The position numbers were made by a program, and so were the translations under genes. Of a DNA stretch of 64,000 bases, positions 28,129 to 37,590 are shown one piece after another. Within the stretch, counting starts at the first letter, position 1; the number at the start of each line of letters is the position of its first letter. The stretch spans positions 186,001 through 250,000 of the forward strand of contig NZ_WELK01000002.1 in the NCBI RefSeq assembly GCF_009799925.1, in the 5' to 3' direction. Below the pieces are notes generated by a model. That model was not told the DNA's origin, made no database searches, and saw only the letters and a program-made list of their open reading frames with translations. This DNA comes from Pseudomonas sp. R-28-1W-6 (GTDB lineage: Bacteria; Pseudomonadota; Gammaproteobacteria; Pseudomonadales; Pseudomonadaceae).

Positions 28129-29313
28129 ATGCAAGACGCCGTCATCGTCTCCACCGCCCGCACACCGATCGCCAAGGCCTTCCGCGGCGCCTTCAACGAC
28201 CTCAAGTCGCCGTCCATGGCCGCCATCGCCCTGCGCGCCGCCGTCGAGCGTGCCGGCATCGAGCCGGGCGAGATCGAGGACGTGGTGATGGGCACTGCCA
28301 TGCAGGGCGGCACCGCCTCCACCAACCTGGCGCGCCTGTCGCTGCTGGCCGCCGGCCTGCCGCTGTCGGTCAGCGGGCAGACCATCGACCGCCAGTGCGC
28401 CTCCGGGCTGATGGCGATCTCCATCGCCGCCAAGCAGATCATGGTCGACGGCATGGCCGTCACCGTCGGCGCCGGCCAGGAGCAAATCAGCCTGGTGCAG
28501 AACACCCATATGAAGTGGGCGGCCGCCGAGGCCGACCCGGCCGTGATCAAGCTGGCCGAGCACGCCTACATGCCGATGCTGCACACCGCCGAGCTGGTGG
28601 CCAAGCGCTACGGCATCAGCCGCGAGGCGCAGGACGCCTACTCCCTGCAGTCGCAGCAGCGCACCGCCGCGGCTCAGGCCGCCGGCCTGTTTGCAGGCGA
28701 GATCGTCCCGGTCAGCGCGCGCAAGAAGCTGGTGGACAAGGAAACCGGCGCGGTCAGCTACGAGGACGTGACCCTCAGCCTCGACGAAGGCAACCGCCCG
28801 CAGACCGTGCTGGACGACCTGACCAAGCTCAACCCGGTGGTCGAGGGCGGCTGCATCACCGCCGGCAACGCCAGCCAGCTGTCCGACGGTGCCAGTGCCT
28901 GCGTGCTGATGAGCGGCAGCCTGGCCGCCCAGCGCGGCATCGCCCCGCTGGGCCTGTACCGCGGCATCGCCGTGGCCGGCCTGGCCCCGGAAGAGATGGG
29001 CATCGGCCCGGTGTTCGCCGTGCCCAAACTGCTCAAGCAGCACGGCCTGACCGTCGACGACATCGGCCTGTGGGAACTCAACGAAGCCTTCGCCTGCCAG
29101 GTGCTGTACAGCGCGCAGCAGCTCGGCATCGACCCGGCCAAGCTCAACGTCAACGGCGGTGCCATTGCCATCGGCCACCCGTACGGCATGAGCGGCGCAC
29201 GTATGGTCGGCCACGCCCTGCTGGAAGGTAAGCGGCGCGGCGTGAAGTACGTGGTGATCACCATGTGCGTCGGTGGCGGCATGGGCGCGGCGGGGCTGTT
29301 CGAGGTGCTGTAA
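28129..29313 (+). CDS. Thiolase (acetyl-CoA C-acyltransferase)
   Basis: The 394 aa thiolase has the acyl-carrying Cys90 in [11 protein letters not shown], the His motif [14 protein letters not shown] and the second active-site Cys near residue 380 ([11 protein letters not shown]). It cleaves 3-ketoacyl-CoA to acetyl-CoA and a shortened acyl-CoA, or works in reverse. It is the last gene of the cluster, starting 24 bases after the thioesterase gene with AACGAGGA upstream. A rho-independent terminator follows, then the first large palindromic element. Confidence 0.94.
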   Translation: MQDAVIVSTARTPIAKAFRGAFNDLKSPSMAAIALRAAVERAGIEPGEIEDVVMGTAMQGGTASTNLARLSLLAAGLPLSVSGQTIDRQCASGLMAISIAAKQIMVDGMAVTVGAGQEQISLVQNTHMKWAAAEADPAVIKLAEHAYMPMLHTAELVAKRYGISREAQDAYSLQSQQRTAAAQAAGLFAGEIVPVSARKKLVDKETGAVSYEDVTLSLDEGNRPQTVLDDLTKLNPVVEGGCITAGNASQLSDGASACVLMSGSLAAQRGIAPLGLYRGIAVAGLAPEEMGIGPVFAVPKLLKQHGLTVDDIGLWELNEAFACQVLYSAQQLGIDPAKLNVNGGAIAIGHPYGMSGARMVGHALLEGKRRGVKYVVITMCVGGGMGAAGLFEVL

Positions 29314-29336
29314 GCCTCGTTGCCCGCTGGTTGGAA

Positions 29337-29360
29337 ACGGAGGCTTTGGCCTCCGTTTTT
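29337..29360 (+). terminator. Rho-independent terminator after the thiolase gene
   Basis: The stem ACGGAGGC / GCCTCCGT (29337-29344 and 29349-29356) with loop TTTG is followed by TTTTTGC. Its T tract is also the first base run of the large palindromic element. Confidence 0.88.
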
Positions 29361-30006
29361 GCTTTCTGGCTTTGGGATTTTCAGTGCGGACTCAGCGCTT
29401 TCCTCGGCTGAGGCTACAGATTTCGCCTTGCACGGCGACTCACTTTTTCCAGACGCGGAAAAAGTAAGCAAAAACGCTGTGCCCCTGCATCCGGCCCTGC
29501 GCTTCGCTCCGGGTTCGTTCGCTCCATCGCCGTTCCAGGGGCCCGCCGCGAAGGGCCATCCCTGGCCCATCGCGGCTCTCGCGGCATCCCTGCCGCTCAA
29601 CCCCTTCCACGACGATTCCACTCACCCTCCTGAAGGGGCGTTTGGTGTTGCCTGATGGATCGCGCAAAAGAACAGAGCAAAGAACGTTCAAGCAACTCGG
29701 AGTTCGATCCCCGTCAGGAGGCCGAGTGGAGGTGTTGCGCAGGGGGACGAGCCGCAGGGATGCGGCGAGAGGCTTAAAGGGCCAGGGATGGCCCTTGTAA
29801 GCCGGCCCCCGGAGCGGCACCGGAGGGAGGGGAGTTTCGCGTAGCGAAACCCGGATGCCGGGCGCGCTTTCTCTTTGGTTACTTTCTCTTTCGCGCGAGC
29901 AAAGAGAAAGTGACTCGCCGTGCAAGGCGAAACCTGTAGCCTCAGCCGAGGAAAGCGCCGAGTCCAAACACTCAAACCCGAGGCCAGAAAACGAAAACAA
30001 AAACGG
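29353..30006. repeat. Long imperfect palindromic element, copy 1 (about 650 bp)
   Basis: The left half is an inverted copy of the right half through nearly the whole length. Outer arms are about 29353-29476 against 29861-30006, with runs such as TTTCCTCGGCTGAGGCTACA facing TGTAGCCTCAGCCGAGGAAA. Inner pairs include AGGGCCATCCCTGGCCC (29552-29568) against GGGCCAGGGATGGCCCT, and CCCTCCTGAAGGGG against CCCCGTCAGGAGG. The centre is about 29640-29700. Each arm also holds its own small hairpins. A second copy, in the same orientation, lies at 35069-35650. The plus-strand ORF 29320-29655 and the minus-strand ORF 29440-30000 inside it are treated as non-coding. It fills the whole gap between the convergent thiolase and hemH genes. 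Confidence 0.85.
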
Positions 30007-30020
30007 GGCCGCAGCCCCGT
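29990..30020 (-). terminator. Rho-independent terminator after hemH
   Basis: On the minus strand the stem ACGGGGC / GCCCCGT (30020-30014 and 30009-30003) is followed by TTTTTGTTTTCG. The T tract is the outer end of the palindromic element. Confidence 0.87.
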
Positions 30021-30025
30021 CTCAT

Positions 30026-31048
30026 TCACAGCGCCAACGGCGCCCGCTCGCACAGCGTCTTCAACGCCTCCACCCACTGCGGATGCTCGTTCAGGCACGG
30101 CACCAGCACCAGCTCCTCGCCTCCGGCGGCCTGGAACTGCTCGCGGCCGCGGTCGCCGATCTCCTCCAGGGTCTCGATGCAGTCGGCGACGAAGGCCGGA
30201 CACATCACCAGCAACTTCTTCACCCCGGCCTTGGCCAGCTCGTCGAGGCGCGTCTCGGTGTAGGGTTCTATCCACTTGGCCCGGCCCAGGCGCGACTGGA
30301 ACGACACCGACCACTGCCCCGGCTTGAGCCCGGCGCGCTCGGCGAACAGCTCGGCGCTGCGCAGGCACTGGGCGCGGTAGCAGGTGGCGAGCACCTGCGG
30401 CGAAGCCGTCTTGCAGCAGTCGGCGCCCTTCAGGCAATGGCCGCTGGGGTCGAGCTTGTGCAGGTGGCGCTCGGGCAGGCCGTGGAAGCTCAGCAGCAGG
30501 TGATCGAAGCCCTGCTGCAGATGCGGCTGGACGCTGGCGACCAGGGCATCGAGGTACTCCGGCTGGTCATAGAACGGCGCCAGGGTGGCGAACTGCAGCC
30601 CCAGGCCGCGCTCGCGCACCACCCGCTTGGCTTCCTCGATCACAGTGGTCGTAGTGCTGTCGGCGAACTGCGGATACAGCGGCGCCAGGGTCACCCGCTT
30701 GACGCCCTGCTCGGCCAGGCGCAGCAGCGCCTTGTCGATCGACAACTCGCCGTAGCGCATGGCCAGTTCCACCGGGCCGTGCTGCCACAGCGGCGCCATG
30801 GCCTGCTGCAGGCGCTGGCTGAGCACCACCAGCGGCGAACCCTCCGGCCACCAGATCGAGGCATAGGCATGCGCCGACTGCTCCGGGCGCTTGATCAGGA
30901 TCAGCGACACCAGCAGGCGCCGGACCGGCCAGGGCAGGTCGATGACATAGGGGTCCATGAGGAACTGATTGAGGTAGCGACGCACGTCGGCCACCGAAGT
31001 GGAGGCCGGCGAACCGAGGTTGACCAGAAGCAGCGCGTGATCTGTCAT
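30026..31048 (-). CDS. hemH: Ferrochelatase
   Basis: The 340 aa enzyme inserts ferrous iron into protoporphyrin IX, the last step of haem synthesis, at the inner face of the cytoplasmic membrane. The catalytic His is in [12 protein letters not shown], and [15 protein letters not shown] carries the conserved Glu residues. The N-terminus [10 protein letters not shown] is typical. The start ATG overlaps the stop of the upstream epimerase gene as ATGA, so the two are coupled. It ends at its own terminator next to the palindromic element. Confidence 0.96.
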   Translation of the reverse strand: MTDHALLLVNLGSPASTSVADVRRYLNQFLMDPYVIDLPWPVRRLLVSLILIKRPEQSAHAYASIWWPEGSPLVVLSQRLQQAMAPLWQHGPVELAMRYGELSIDKALLRLAEQGVKRVTLAPLYPQFADSTTTTVIEEAKRVVRERGLGLQFATLAPFYDQPEYLDALVASVQPHLQQGFDHLLLSFHGLPERHLHKLDPSGHCLKGADCCKTASPQVLATCYRAQCLRSAELFAERAGLKPGQWSVSFQSRLGRAKWIEPYTETRLDELAKAGVKKLLVMCPAFVADCIETLEEIGDRGREQFQAAGGEELVLVPCLNEHPQWVEALKTLCERAPLAL

Positions 31049-31950
31049 GCAGCGTCCTTGAAGAGATCGGCCAGGGCCGAGTCGATAGCGGTAAAACGAA
31101 ATTCGTAGCCGGCGGCCAGCGCCCGCTGCGGCAGGGCCTTCTGCCCGCCCAGCAGCAGGCCGGACAACTCGCCTAGGGCGATCTTCAGCAGCAGGCCCGG
31201 CAGCGGCAGCAGCGCCGGGCGATGCAGGGCACGGCCCAGGGCCTGGGCGAAGGCCTTGTTGCGCACCGGCTGCGGCGCGCAGGCATTATAGGGACCGCGG
31301 GCGTCCGCCTGCTGCAAGAGAAAATCGATCAGGCCGATCTGGTCCTGCAGGTGAATCCACGGCATCCACTGCCGGCCATTGCCGATGGGGCCGCCCAGGC
31401 CCAGCCGGAACGGCGGCAACAGGCGCTTGAGGAAGCCGCCGTCGGCCGCCAGCACCAGGCCGGTACGCAGCAGGATCACGCGGATGCCCAGCTCCTCGGC
31501 ACGCAGGGCGGTCTCTTCCCAGGCGCTGCACAGCTGCGCGGCGAAGTCCTCCACCACCGGCGCACTGTCCTCGTGCAGTTCGCGCTCGCCGCCATCGCCG
31601 TACCAGCCCACCGCCGAGCCGGACAGCAACACCTGCGGGCGCTGTGCACGGCCCTCCAGCCAGGCCAGCAGCTGTTCGGTGAGGGTGACGCGGCTGGCCC
31701 ACAGCAGTGCCTTGCGCTTGTGCGTCCAGGGCCGGTCGGCGATCGGCGCCCCGGCCAGGTTGACCACGGCATCCAGCGGGCCGTCGCCGTAGTCCTCAAG
31801 CCGGCCGATGCCGCGCACCGCCGTGCCGCACAGGCCGGCGACCTTGCCCGGCGTGCGGCTCCAGACCGTCAGCTGGTGGCCTTGGGCCAGCCACTGGCGA
31901 CACAGCGCGCGGCCGATCAAACCTGTACCGCCGGTCAGCAAGATATGCAT
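31045..31950 (-). CDS. TIGR01777-family (YfcH-like) nucleoside-diphosphate-sugar epimerase homologue
   Basis: The 301 aa protein has the N-terminal Rossmann motif [17 protein letters not shown] and the C-terminal DUF1731 segment of the YfcH/TIGR01777 family ([30 protein letters not shown]). It belongs to the extended SDR group; the substrate is unknown. It is first in a two-gene unit with hemH and divergent from the FAD oxidoreductase gene across 198 bp. The same three-gene neighbourhood is, as I recall, found in other pseudomonads. Confidence 0.88.
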   Translation of the reverse strand: MHILLTGGTGLIGRALCRQWLAQGHQLTVWSRTPGKVAGLCGTAVRGIGRLEDYGDGPLDAVVNLAGAPIADRPWTHKRKALLWASRVTLTEQLLAWLEGRAQRPQVLLSGSAVGWYGDGGERELHEDSAPVVEDFAAQLCSAWEETALRAEELGIRVILLRTGLVLAADGGFLKRLLPPFRLGLGGPIGNGRQWMPWIHLQDQIGLIDFLLQQADARGPYNACAPQPVRNKAFAQALGRALHRPALLPLPGLLLKIALGELSGLLLGGQKALPQRALAAGYEFRFTAIDSALADLFKDAA

Positions 31951-32078
31951 GGCATCCTCCTCGCATGGCGTTAACCACCAGTCTCGCCCTAGTCTGAATT
32001 ATGACGCAGCTGCGTGCCTTGTCCGCCGCAAACCAGCGTCGGAGTTGTAACGGGAACGCGATTGGAACCGATAGCAGT

Positions 32079-32102
32079 TGTACAAGCAATAGTATTTGTA
32101 CA
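32079..32102. promoter_or_regulatory. TGTACA-N12-TGTACA box, candidate LitR/PplR (light-response) operator
   Basis: Two exact TGTACA half-sites (32079-32084 and 32097-32102) are separated by 12 bases. This fits the consensus I recall for class II LitR (PplR) MerR-type photosensory repressors of P. putida, T(G/A)TACA-N12-TGTA(C/T)A. The second half-site overlaps a possible -35 (TTGTAC, 32096-32101) with TAGCCT 17 bases further on as -10. It lies 47 bases upstream of the FAD oxidoreductase start. Function is inferred. Confidence 0.6.
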
Positions 32103-32145
32103 GATTTTGTCTAGAGCGTAGCCTGAAAGAAAGGACACGAGGTAG

Positions 32146-33356
<1,211 letters not shown>

Positions 33357-33370
33357 CGGCCTGTGGGACA

Positions 33371-34384
33371 ATGCCGCTCCAGTTCGCCGAAATGCCCAGC
33401 ATGCCGTCAAAATCCGAATCACCCGCCGCCCCCGTCACGCAGCCCAGCAGCCCGGCGCTGCTGCACCCGCGCAACCGTCACCAGGGCCGCTACGACTTCC
33501 CCCGACTGATCGCGGCCAGCCCGGAACTGGCCGCGTTCGTCATCCTCAATCCCTACGGCAAGCAGAGCATCGACTTCGCCAATCCCGAGGCGGTGCGGGC
33601 CTTCAACCGCGCCCTGCTGCGCCAGCTGTACGGCCTGCAGCACTGGGACATTCCGCCGGGCTACCTGTGCCCGCCGATCCCCGGCCGCGCCGACTACGTG
33701 CATGGCCTGGCCGACCTGCTGGCCAGCGACAATCAGGGCGAGATTCCGCGCGGCGCGGCGATCCGCGTGCTGGACATCGGCACCGGCGCCAGCTGCATCT
33801 ACCCGCTGCTCGGCCATAGCGACTACGGCTGGCACTTCCTCGGCTCGGACATCGACGACACCGCCCTGGCCTCGGCCCGCGCCATCATCCAGGCCAACGG
33901 CCTGGACGGCGCCATCGCCCTGCGCCAGCAACTGCAGCGCGGGCAGATCTTCAAGAGCCTGCTGCAGGACGGCGAGCGCTTCGCGCTGACCCTGTGCAAC
34001 CCGCCCTTCCACGCCAATGCCGAGGAAGCCGCCAGCGGCAGCCGGCGCAAGTGGAAGAACCTCGGCAAGCTCGCCCCCCAGCGCAAGCTGCCGGAACTCA
34101 ACTTCGGCGGGCAGAGCGCCGAGCTGTGGTGCACCGGCGGCGAAGCCAGCTTCCTCAAGCGCATGATCGCCGAGAGCGCCCAGTTCGCCGACCAGGTGCT
34201 GTGGTTCAGCAGCCTGGTGTCCAAGGCCAGCAACGTGCCCTACGCCGAGAACCTGCTGAAGAAGGCCGGGGCCGTGGAGGTGCGCTGCATCGCCATGGCC
34301 CAGGGCAACAAGCAGAGCCGCTTCGTCGCCTGGACCTTCCACAGCCCCGAGCAGCGCGCGGCCTGGCTGCGCACGGCGGGCTGA
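33371..34384 (+). CDS. rlmF: 23S rRNA (adenine(1618)-N6)-methyltransferase RlmF
   Basis: The 337 aa protein has the RlmF N-terminal signature [12 protein letters not shown], the SAM-binding motif [16 protein letters not shown] and the N6-adenine methyltransferase motif CNPPFH. It methylates A1618 of 23S rRNA. In-frame ATGs at 33371, 33392 and 33401 are possible starts, none with a strong ribosome-binding site; I give the longest. The first 30 or so residues are a low-complexity Ser/Pro tail. It is followed 3 bases later by the YigZ gene. Confidence 0.93.
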   Translation: MPLQFAEMPSMPSKSESPAAPVTQPSSPALLHPRNRHQGRYDFPRLIAASPELAAFVILNPYGKQSIDFANPEAVRAFNRALLRQLYGLQHWDIPPGYLCPPIPGRADYVHGLADLLASDNQGEIPRGAAIRVLDIGTGASCIYPLLGHSDYGWHFLGSDIDDTALASARAIIQANGLDGAIALRQQLQRGQIFKSLLQDGERFALTLCNPPFHANAEEAASGSRRKWKNLGKLAPQRKLPELNFGGQSAELWCTGGEASFLKRMIAESAQFADQVLWFSSLVSKASNVPYAENLLKKAGAVEVRCIAMAQGNKQSRFVAWTFHSPEQRAAWLRTAG

Positions 34385-34387
34385 GCC

Positions 34388-34975
<588 letters not shown>

Positions 34976-35068
34976 ACACCCGACTTTGGAGCATGCCGGG
35001 TAGGAAAACTGTGTGAAGCCGGTTGTGTGCCGCGATGTTCAGCTGATTTCCGAGTGCTCTGCAGCCTC

Positions 35069-35650
35069 TGGTTTCGCCCTGCTGGGCGACTCACTTTTTC
35101 CAGACGCGGAAAAAGTAAGCAAAAACGCTTGCCCCTGCATCCGGCCCCGCCTACGGCGGGGTTCGTTCGCTCCATCGCCGCTCCAGGGGCACGCCGCGAA
35201 GGGCCATCCCTGGCCCATCGCGGCTCTCGCGGCATCCCTGCCGCTCAACCCCTTCCACGACGATTCCACTCACCCTCCTGAAGGGGCGTTTGGTGGCGCC
35301 TGAAAGTTCGCGTAAAGGAGCAGAGCAAAGAGCCTTCAAGCAACTCGGAGCCCGCCCCCGTCAGGAGGCCGAGCGCAGGTGCTGCGCAGGGGGACGAGCC
35401 GCAGGGATGCGGCGAGAGGACTAGGCGTCCCCGCTTAAAGGGCCAGGGACGGCCCTTGTAAGCCGGCCCCCGGAGCAGCACCGGAGGGAGGGAAACGGAG
35501 CGTAGCGGAGTAACAGCCGAAGGCTGGCCCGAAGGGTGAGCGAAGCGAATCAGTGGAGCGCAGCGAAACCCGGATGTCGGGGCGCACTTCTCTTTGGTTA
35601 CTTTCTCTTGTGCGAGCAAGAGAAAGTGACTCGCCCGGGAGGGCGAAATC
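35069..35650. repeat. Long imperfect palindromic element, copy 2 (about 580 bp)
   Basis: This copy has the same layout and orientation as 29353-30006. The outer arms are TTTCGCCCTGCTGGGCGACT and, inverted, AGTGACTCGCCCGGGAGGGC. The inner pairs (GAAGGGCCATCCCTGGCCC against GGGCCAGGGACGGCCCTT, CTCTCGCGGCATCCCTG against its inverse) are conserved nearly base for base with copy 1. The outermost arms of copy 1 are absent, and an insertion of about 60 bp of small repeats lies at 35495-35560. It occupies most of the 737 bp between the convergent YigZ and AsnC-type genes. The flanks 34976-35068 and 35651-35712 show nothing else. ORFs inside it are not called. Confidence 0.83.
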
Positions 35651-35712
35651 AGGACCTTCAGAACACACAGTAATCGGCTCGGCCGCTCAGCGAGCAGAAC
35701 ACCCGCACCCCA

Positions 35713-36132
35713 TTACATCGCCCATTCCTGCACCACCATATGGGTCTTCACCCGCTGCATGCCAGGGTAGTTCTCGATCTCGCCGCGGATCTCGGCCAGG
35801 CGCGCCATGCTCGGCGCCTCGACCAGCACCAGCATGTCGGTCTCGCCGCTGATGCCGCAGCACTGGCGGATTTCCGGGTAGGCACGCATGCGCTCGACAT
35901 AGTCCTGGCAGCGGCTGTCCTTGTAGAACAGCTCGAGAAAGGCGCGCACCGCCGCTCCCTGCGGGCTGGCCACCCGCGCGTGGTAACCCTGGATTACCCC
36001 GCCCTGCTCCAGCTGGCGAATGCGCTCGCCCACCGCCGAACGCGACAGGTTGACCTCGCGGGCGATCTGGCTGACGGAGGTGCGCGCATCCTCGCGCAAC
36101 AGGGCGAGGATCTGATGGTCGAACTTGTCCAC
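35713..36132 (-). CDS. Lrp/AsnC-family transcriptional regulator
   Basis: The 139 aa regulator has an N-terminal HTH (residues 3-60, with SVSQIAREVNLSRSAVGERIRQLE) and a C-terminal RAM/ligand-binding domain (GISGETDMLVLVEAPSMARL). It is divergent from the yjeH amino-acid exporter across 133 bp, so it probably senses an amino acid and controls yjeH. A perfect palindrome, TGACGGA-CAAT-TCCGTCA, lies 21 bases upstream of its start. The gene is convergent with YigZ across the large palindromic element. Confidence 0.91.
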   Translation of the reverse strand: MDKFDHQILALLREDARTSVSQIAREVNLSRSAVGERIRQLEQGGVIQGYHARVASPQGAAVRAFLELFYKDSRCQDYVERMRAYPEIRQCCGISGETDMLVLVEAPSMARLAEIRGEIENYPGMQRVKTHMVVQEWAM

Positions 36133-36153
36133 GATGGTTCTCAGCAGTCAGTT

Positions 36154-36171
36154 TGACGGACAATTCCGTCA
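36154..36171. promoter_or_regulatory. Perfect palindrome between asnC-type gene and yjeH, candidate operator
   Basis: The arms TGACGGA (36154-36160) and TCCGTCA (36165-36171) flank CAAT. The size and A/T-centred dyad symmetry suit an Lrp/AsnC binding site, and the position just above the regulator start would allow autoregulation together with control of yjeH. Assignment is inference. Confidence 0.5.
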
Positions 36172-36265
36172 CTTTGCCGGCCAACGGCGACGGGCTGGCA
36201 GCGGCGTCGCAGAGGCCTGGCGCTTAACATGGCGCAATTGCACACCATTGCCACGAGCTTACCCC

Positions 36266-37534
36266 ATGAGTCGGTTGAACAAGGAACTGGGCCTGCTGCA
36301 GGGCGTCGGGCTGCTCAGCACCTCGCTGCTCGGCACCGGCATCTTCGTGGTGCCGGCACTGGCCGCCACCGCCGCCGGCCCGGCCTCGCTGTGGGCCTGG
36401 CTGATCCTGATCGCCCTGGTCCTGCCGGTGGCCTTCACCTTCGCCCAGCTGGGCAAACGCTTCCCCCATGCCGGCGGCGCGCCGCACCTGATCGGCCGCG
36501 CCTTCGGCGCGCGCATGGAGCGGCTGATCGCCTTCCTGTTCCTCGCCGTGCTGCCGGTGGGCCTGCCGGCGGCGCTGAACATCGCCACCGGCTTCTGGCA
36601 GGCGCTGCTGCCGATCGGCCGTGGCGAGGCGCTGCTGATCCAGCTCGCCACCCTCGGCGCCATGCTCCTGCTCGGCCAGCGCCCGGCCAGAGCCTCGGGC
36701 GTGCTGCAGGGGCTGATCGCCCTCGCCATCATCGGCACGGTGGCGCTGGTCTGGTGGGTCGGCGAGCTGCCGCTGGCCAGCCAGCCGCTGCTGCCGGACA
36801 TCGCCGGTTCCTGGCAGCTGATCCCGACCGCGCTGGGGGTGATGTTCTGGTGTTTCGTCGGCATCGAGGCGTTCACCCACCTGGGCGAGGAGTTCAAGCA
36901 CCCGCAGCGCGACTTCCCCCTCGCGCTGCTGCTCGGCGTGCTGCTGGCCGGCCTGGTGTACTGGGCGTTCTCGGTGGCGGTGCTGAGCTTCCATGTGTAT
37001 GGCGACGTGCACAGCGACGCCGCCTCGCTGCCACGGCTGATGGACCAGCTGCTGGGCGAGAAGGCCCGCGTGCTGGTGGCGCTGGTCGGCTACCTGGCCT
37101 GCTTCGCCTCGATGAACGTCTATGTGCAGGGCTTCGCACGGCTGATCTGGAGCCTGGCCGACGAAGGCAAGCTGCCGCAGCCGCTGGCCCGCCTCAACCG
37201 GCACGGCGTGCCCGGCCCGGCCCTGCTGCTGGTGGTGCTGATCTGCGCCCTGTGCGCCGCCCTGGCCGCCATGCTGCAACTGTCGGTGGACGACCTGATC
37301 CGCTACGCCAACGGCAACTTCATCCTGGTCTACCTGCTCAGCATGGCCGCCGGCTGGGTGCTGCTGCGCGGTCTGTGGCGCTGGCTGGCGGGCTTCAGCA
37401 CGCTGCTCTGCGCCCTGGTCCTGCTGGCCCTGGGCAGCGAGGCGCTGTATGCCCTCGGCCTGCTGGCCGGACTGGCGCTGTTCGGTGCCTGGCGCGAGCG
37501 AATGGGCAATCGCCAGGCACAGCACCCGCGGTAG
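36266..37534 (+). CDS. yjeH: L-methionine/branched-chain amino acid exporter YjeH
   Basis: The 422 aa APC-superfamily protein has about 12 membrane segments. Segments such as GLLSTSLLGTGIFVVPALAA, LPVGLPAALNIATGFWQA and VMFWCFVGIEAFTHLGEEFK match E. coli YjeH closely. It exports methionine and branched-chain amino acids across the inner membrane. I use the ATG at 36266, where the conserved N-terminus begins; the in-frame ATG at 36125 would add about 47 unconserved residues and overlap the divergent regulator. Control by the adjacent AsnC-type regulator is likely. Confidence 0.92.
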   Translation: MSRLNKELGLLQGVGLLSTSLLGTGIFVVPALAATAAGPASLWAWLILIALVLPVAFTFAQLGKRFPHAGGAPHLIGRAFGARMERLIAFLFLAVLPVGLPAALNIATGFWQALLPIGRGEALLIQLATLGAMLLLGQRPARASGVLQGLIALAIIGTVALVWWVGELPLASQPLLPDIAGSWQLIPTALGVMFWCFVGIEAFTHLGEEFKHPQRDFPLALLLGVLLAGLVYWAFSVAVLSFHVYGDVHSDAASLPRLMDQLLGEKARVLVALVGYLACFASMNVYVQGFARLIWSLADEGKLPQPLARLNRHGVPGPALLLVVLICALCAALAAMLQLSVDDLIRYANGNFILVYLLSMAAGWVLLRGLWRWLAGFSTLLCALVLLALGSEALYALGLLAGLALFGAWRERMGNRQAQHPR

Positions 37535-37590
37535 ATGAGCGCGGCGCGCATCCCGGCTATCCTCAGGCAAGGCAATGACAAGGACAGACC

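Noticed and set aside
29320..29655. ORFs of 62-186 codons inside the giant palindromes on both strands, also at 35013-35303 and 35245-35619
   Set aside because: They arise from a repeated palindromic sequence, lack ribosome-binding sites, exist on both strands because the element is symmetric, and resemble no protein family. Such ORFs are often mis-annotated as proteins.
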